Source of the DNA: Rummeliibacillus pycnus
Lineage (GTDB): Bacteria; Bacillota; Bacilli; Bacillales_A; Planococcaceae
Direction of reading: 5' to 3'
Length of the DNA stretch: 64,000 bases
NCBI RefSeq assembly: GCF_002884495.1
Contig: NZ_KZ614145.1
Coordinates: 620,001 to 684,000, forward strand
The notes under the pieces were generated by a model. The model searched no databases. It saw nothing but the letters and a program-made list of their open reading frames with translations, and had not been told where the DNA came from. Every line of letters begins with the position of its first letter. The first letter of the stretch is position 1. Positions 62,771 to 64,000 of this stretch are shown in pieces. The position numbers were made by a program, and so were the translations under genes.

Positions 62771-62805
62771 GCGCAATTCTAGAGTAGAAATTGCGCTCTT
62801 TCTTT
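62771..62805 (+). terminator. Terminator after MFS gene
   Basis: GCGCAATT pairs with AATTGCGC, then T-rich. Confidence 0.8.
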
Positions 62806-62839
62806 ATCTAGGATGAGTGCTACTTCAACTATGTACTCT

Positions 62840-63280
62840 TCAATCCATATTAATTTTTAAATTCGTTGGAACTTGTGAAAAAATAAAATGTGTTACAGTT
62901 TGTGCGATTGGATTTACTTCATCGATGAATTTTTCAGCTTTAGCAAATGTTTCAAACTGCATTTTTAGCATATAGCATGCGCTTCCTGCTACTCTATAAC
63001 AGAATTCAACGTTCGGAAGTTTCTCGATATAATTTTTAAAAGATTTATAATCCCCATTTTTGATTGTCGCTTCAATTATACATTGGATGGGTAAACCTAA
63101 TTTCTCATAATCAATTTCTAGAGTATATTTCTTTATAATTCCAAATGACTCCATTTGTTTAACACGTTCAGTTACTGATGGGGAAGACAGATTCACCCTT
63201 CTTCCAAGCTCGCTCATTGATAAACGGCTGTTATGATGTAGTTCATCTAAAATTTTTTTATCAATCTCATCTATTTTCAT
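62840..63280 (-). CDS. Lrp/AsnC-family transcriptional regulator
   Basis: 146 residues from ATG 63280 (GGAGGA ~12 nt upstream). HTH with LSMSELGRRVNLSSPSVTERVKQ and a RAM effector domain with EFCYRVAGSACYMLKM. It is divergent from the carboxymuconolactone decarboxylase-like gene 135 bp away, which it probably regulates. Second Lrp-type gene in the window. Confidence 0.9.
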   Translation of the reverse strand: MKIDEIDKKILDELHHNSRLSMSELGRRVNLSSPSVTERVKQMESFGIIKKYTLEIDYEKLGLPIQCIIEATIKNGDYKSFKNYIEKLPNVEFCYRVAGSACYMLKMQFETFAKAEKFIDEVNPIAQTVTHFIFSQVPTNLKINMD

Positions 63281-63414
63281 TTTTAAAGTTTTTCCTCCGA
63301 AAATCATCAAATTTAAAAAGAATTTATTTGATAATTATTATGAATTTAATGTGATTTAGTTATTTTATTTTCTATAATTAATTCATATTCAACTATAACA
63401 AGGAGGAATATTTT

Positions 63415-63828
63415 ATGGCAAGAATTATGGAATCTAATTTAGGAAAAACACCTTTTCAACGACTATTAGGGCACAATAAAGATGTAATGGAAGGATGGAA
63501 TCAGTTAGGAGATGTGCTAGAAAAAGATGGATTATTAACATCTCAATTAAAGGAACAAGTGAGAAGAACATTAGCTCAAAGTAATGGGTGTGAGTATTGT
63601 AAAGCAAAAGGAAATCCAGATCCTGATAAGTTTAATGAAAAAACATCGATTGCAGTAGGATTTGCAGAAGTCTTTTTAAAACAAAAGGGTGACATAGATG
63701 ATTCATTTTTTGATATTTTGAGAGATTGTTTCACCGAAGAGGAAATAAGTGAATTGTGCGCATTTATTTCTTTTACGACTGCTTCACAATATTTTGGTGC
63801 GATGATGAAATTGAAACCTGAAAAATAA
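63415..63828 (+). CDS. Carboxymuconolactone decarboxylase/AhpD-like protein
   Basis: 137 residues. All-helical AhpD-like fold with the redox CxxC in SNGCEYCKAKG and a preceding KEQVRRTLAQ helix. AhpD-like members act as thiol peroxidases or adaptor reductases. AAGGAGG precedes the ATG by 8 nt. Probable target of the divergent Lrp regulator. Confidence 0.85.
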   Translation: MARIMESNLGKTPFQRLLGHNKDVMEGWNQLGDVLEKDGLLTSQLKEQVRRTLAQSNGCEYCKAKGNPDPDKFNEKTSIAVGFAEVFLKQKGDIDDSFFDILRDCFTEEEISELCAFISFTTASQYFGAMMKLKPEK

Positions 63829-64000
63829 ACAATTTCCTTATTCAGATATTGGGCGTTTTTTTGAATGCTGGACATATTAACTGATCAAATAGCAACTTCT
63901 AAATAGGTACTATAGGATTGAGTAGATTAGGTAACGTAATTGTTCGGTCTTTAGGAGATCTATTATTATCTATTTACAGTATTGAAAATTCAATTTATAC

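Overview
The window reads as an AT-rich chromosome segment of a spore-forming member of the Bacillales, probably Planococcaceae-like (Lysinibacillus, Rummeliibacillus or a relative). The evidence is strong Gram-positive ribosome binding sites, TTG/GTG starts, TPP riboswitches, a T-box leader, three copies of the spore protein gene tlp and other small SASP-like genes. The genus is an inference from protein style, not a database result.

Layout. 1-2.1 kb: end of an ABC transporter and a metallophosphoesterase. 2.5-6 kb: thiamine-precursor uptake operon thiZXYW behind two tandem TPP riboswitches, each with its own terminator. 6.4-9.8 kb: patatin-like lipase, alpha/beta hydrolase, GNAT, Lrp regulator. 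10-16.4 kb: small spore-protein genes (three tlp copies with near-identical sigma-G-like promoters and three genes sharing an EFxxEW motif), a Schlafen/AlbA_2 protein and a chemotaxis receptor.

17-27.4 kb is the accessory island and the main point of interest. A full-length polymorphic toxin (pretoxin-TG domain plus AHH nuclease tip) and an ankyrin immunity gene are followed by two orphan toxin-tip/immunity cassettes: an EIVSRK-type tip with a 152-aa partner, and a PD-(D/E)xK nuclease tip with an Imm70-like partner. Each orphan is preceded by a copy of the same ~3-kb composite element. That element consists of 5' structured repeat units (one ending in an intrinsic terminator, so probably a ncRNA), a truncated serine recombinase, a conserved ~120-nt structured spacer and an IS110-type recombinase. 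Its 3' end stops exactly at the codon where the toxin tip begins (GGT ACG GGT in the intact toxin). The spacer, where an IS110 bridge RNA would be expected, contains CGTACC, the complement of GGTACG at that junction. A ~100-bp direct repeat of the pre-junction toxin sequence closes the array. This may be a recombinase- and RNA-guided toxin-cassette shuffling system, now partly decayed.

27.5-45.5 kb: SET-domain protein, YbjQ, VOC, methyltransferase, YdeI-like, SDR plus divergent HxlR regulator, a remnant polyketide acyltransferase, an M23 peptidase, an Eis-like GNAT, a dynamin-like GTPase, a membrane-anchored Mrr-like protein, an ECF sigma/anti-sigma pair, a GIY-YIG protein, an HHH gene split by an IS605-like miniature element, DinB and a YwaC-type (p)ppGpp synthetase. 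45.6-64 kb: small membrane proteins, DUF2785 and DUF1572 proteins, a CPA2 antiporter, AzlCD, a staygreen protein, a second ECF/anti-sigma pair, a TAXI-TRAP transporter, a BASS transporter, a T-box-controlled MFS exporter, and an Lrp regulator divergent from a carboxymuconolactone decarboxylase-like protein.
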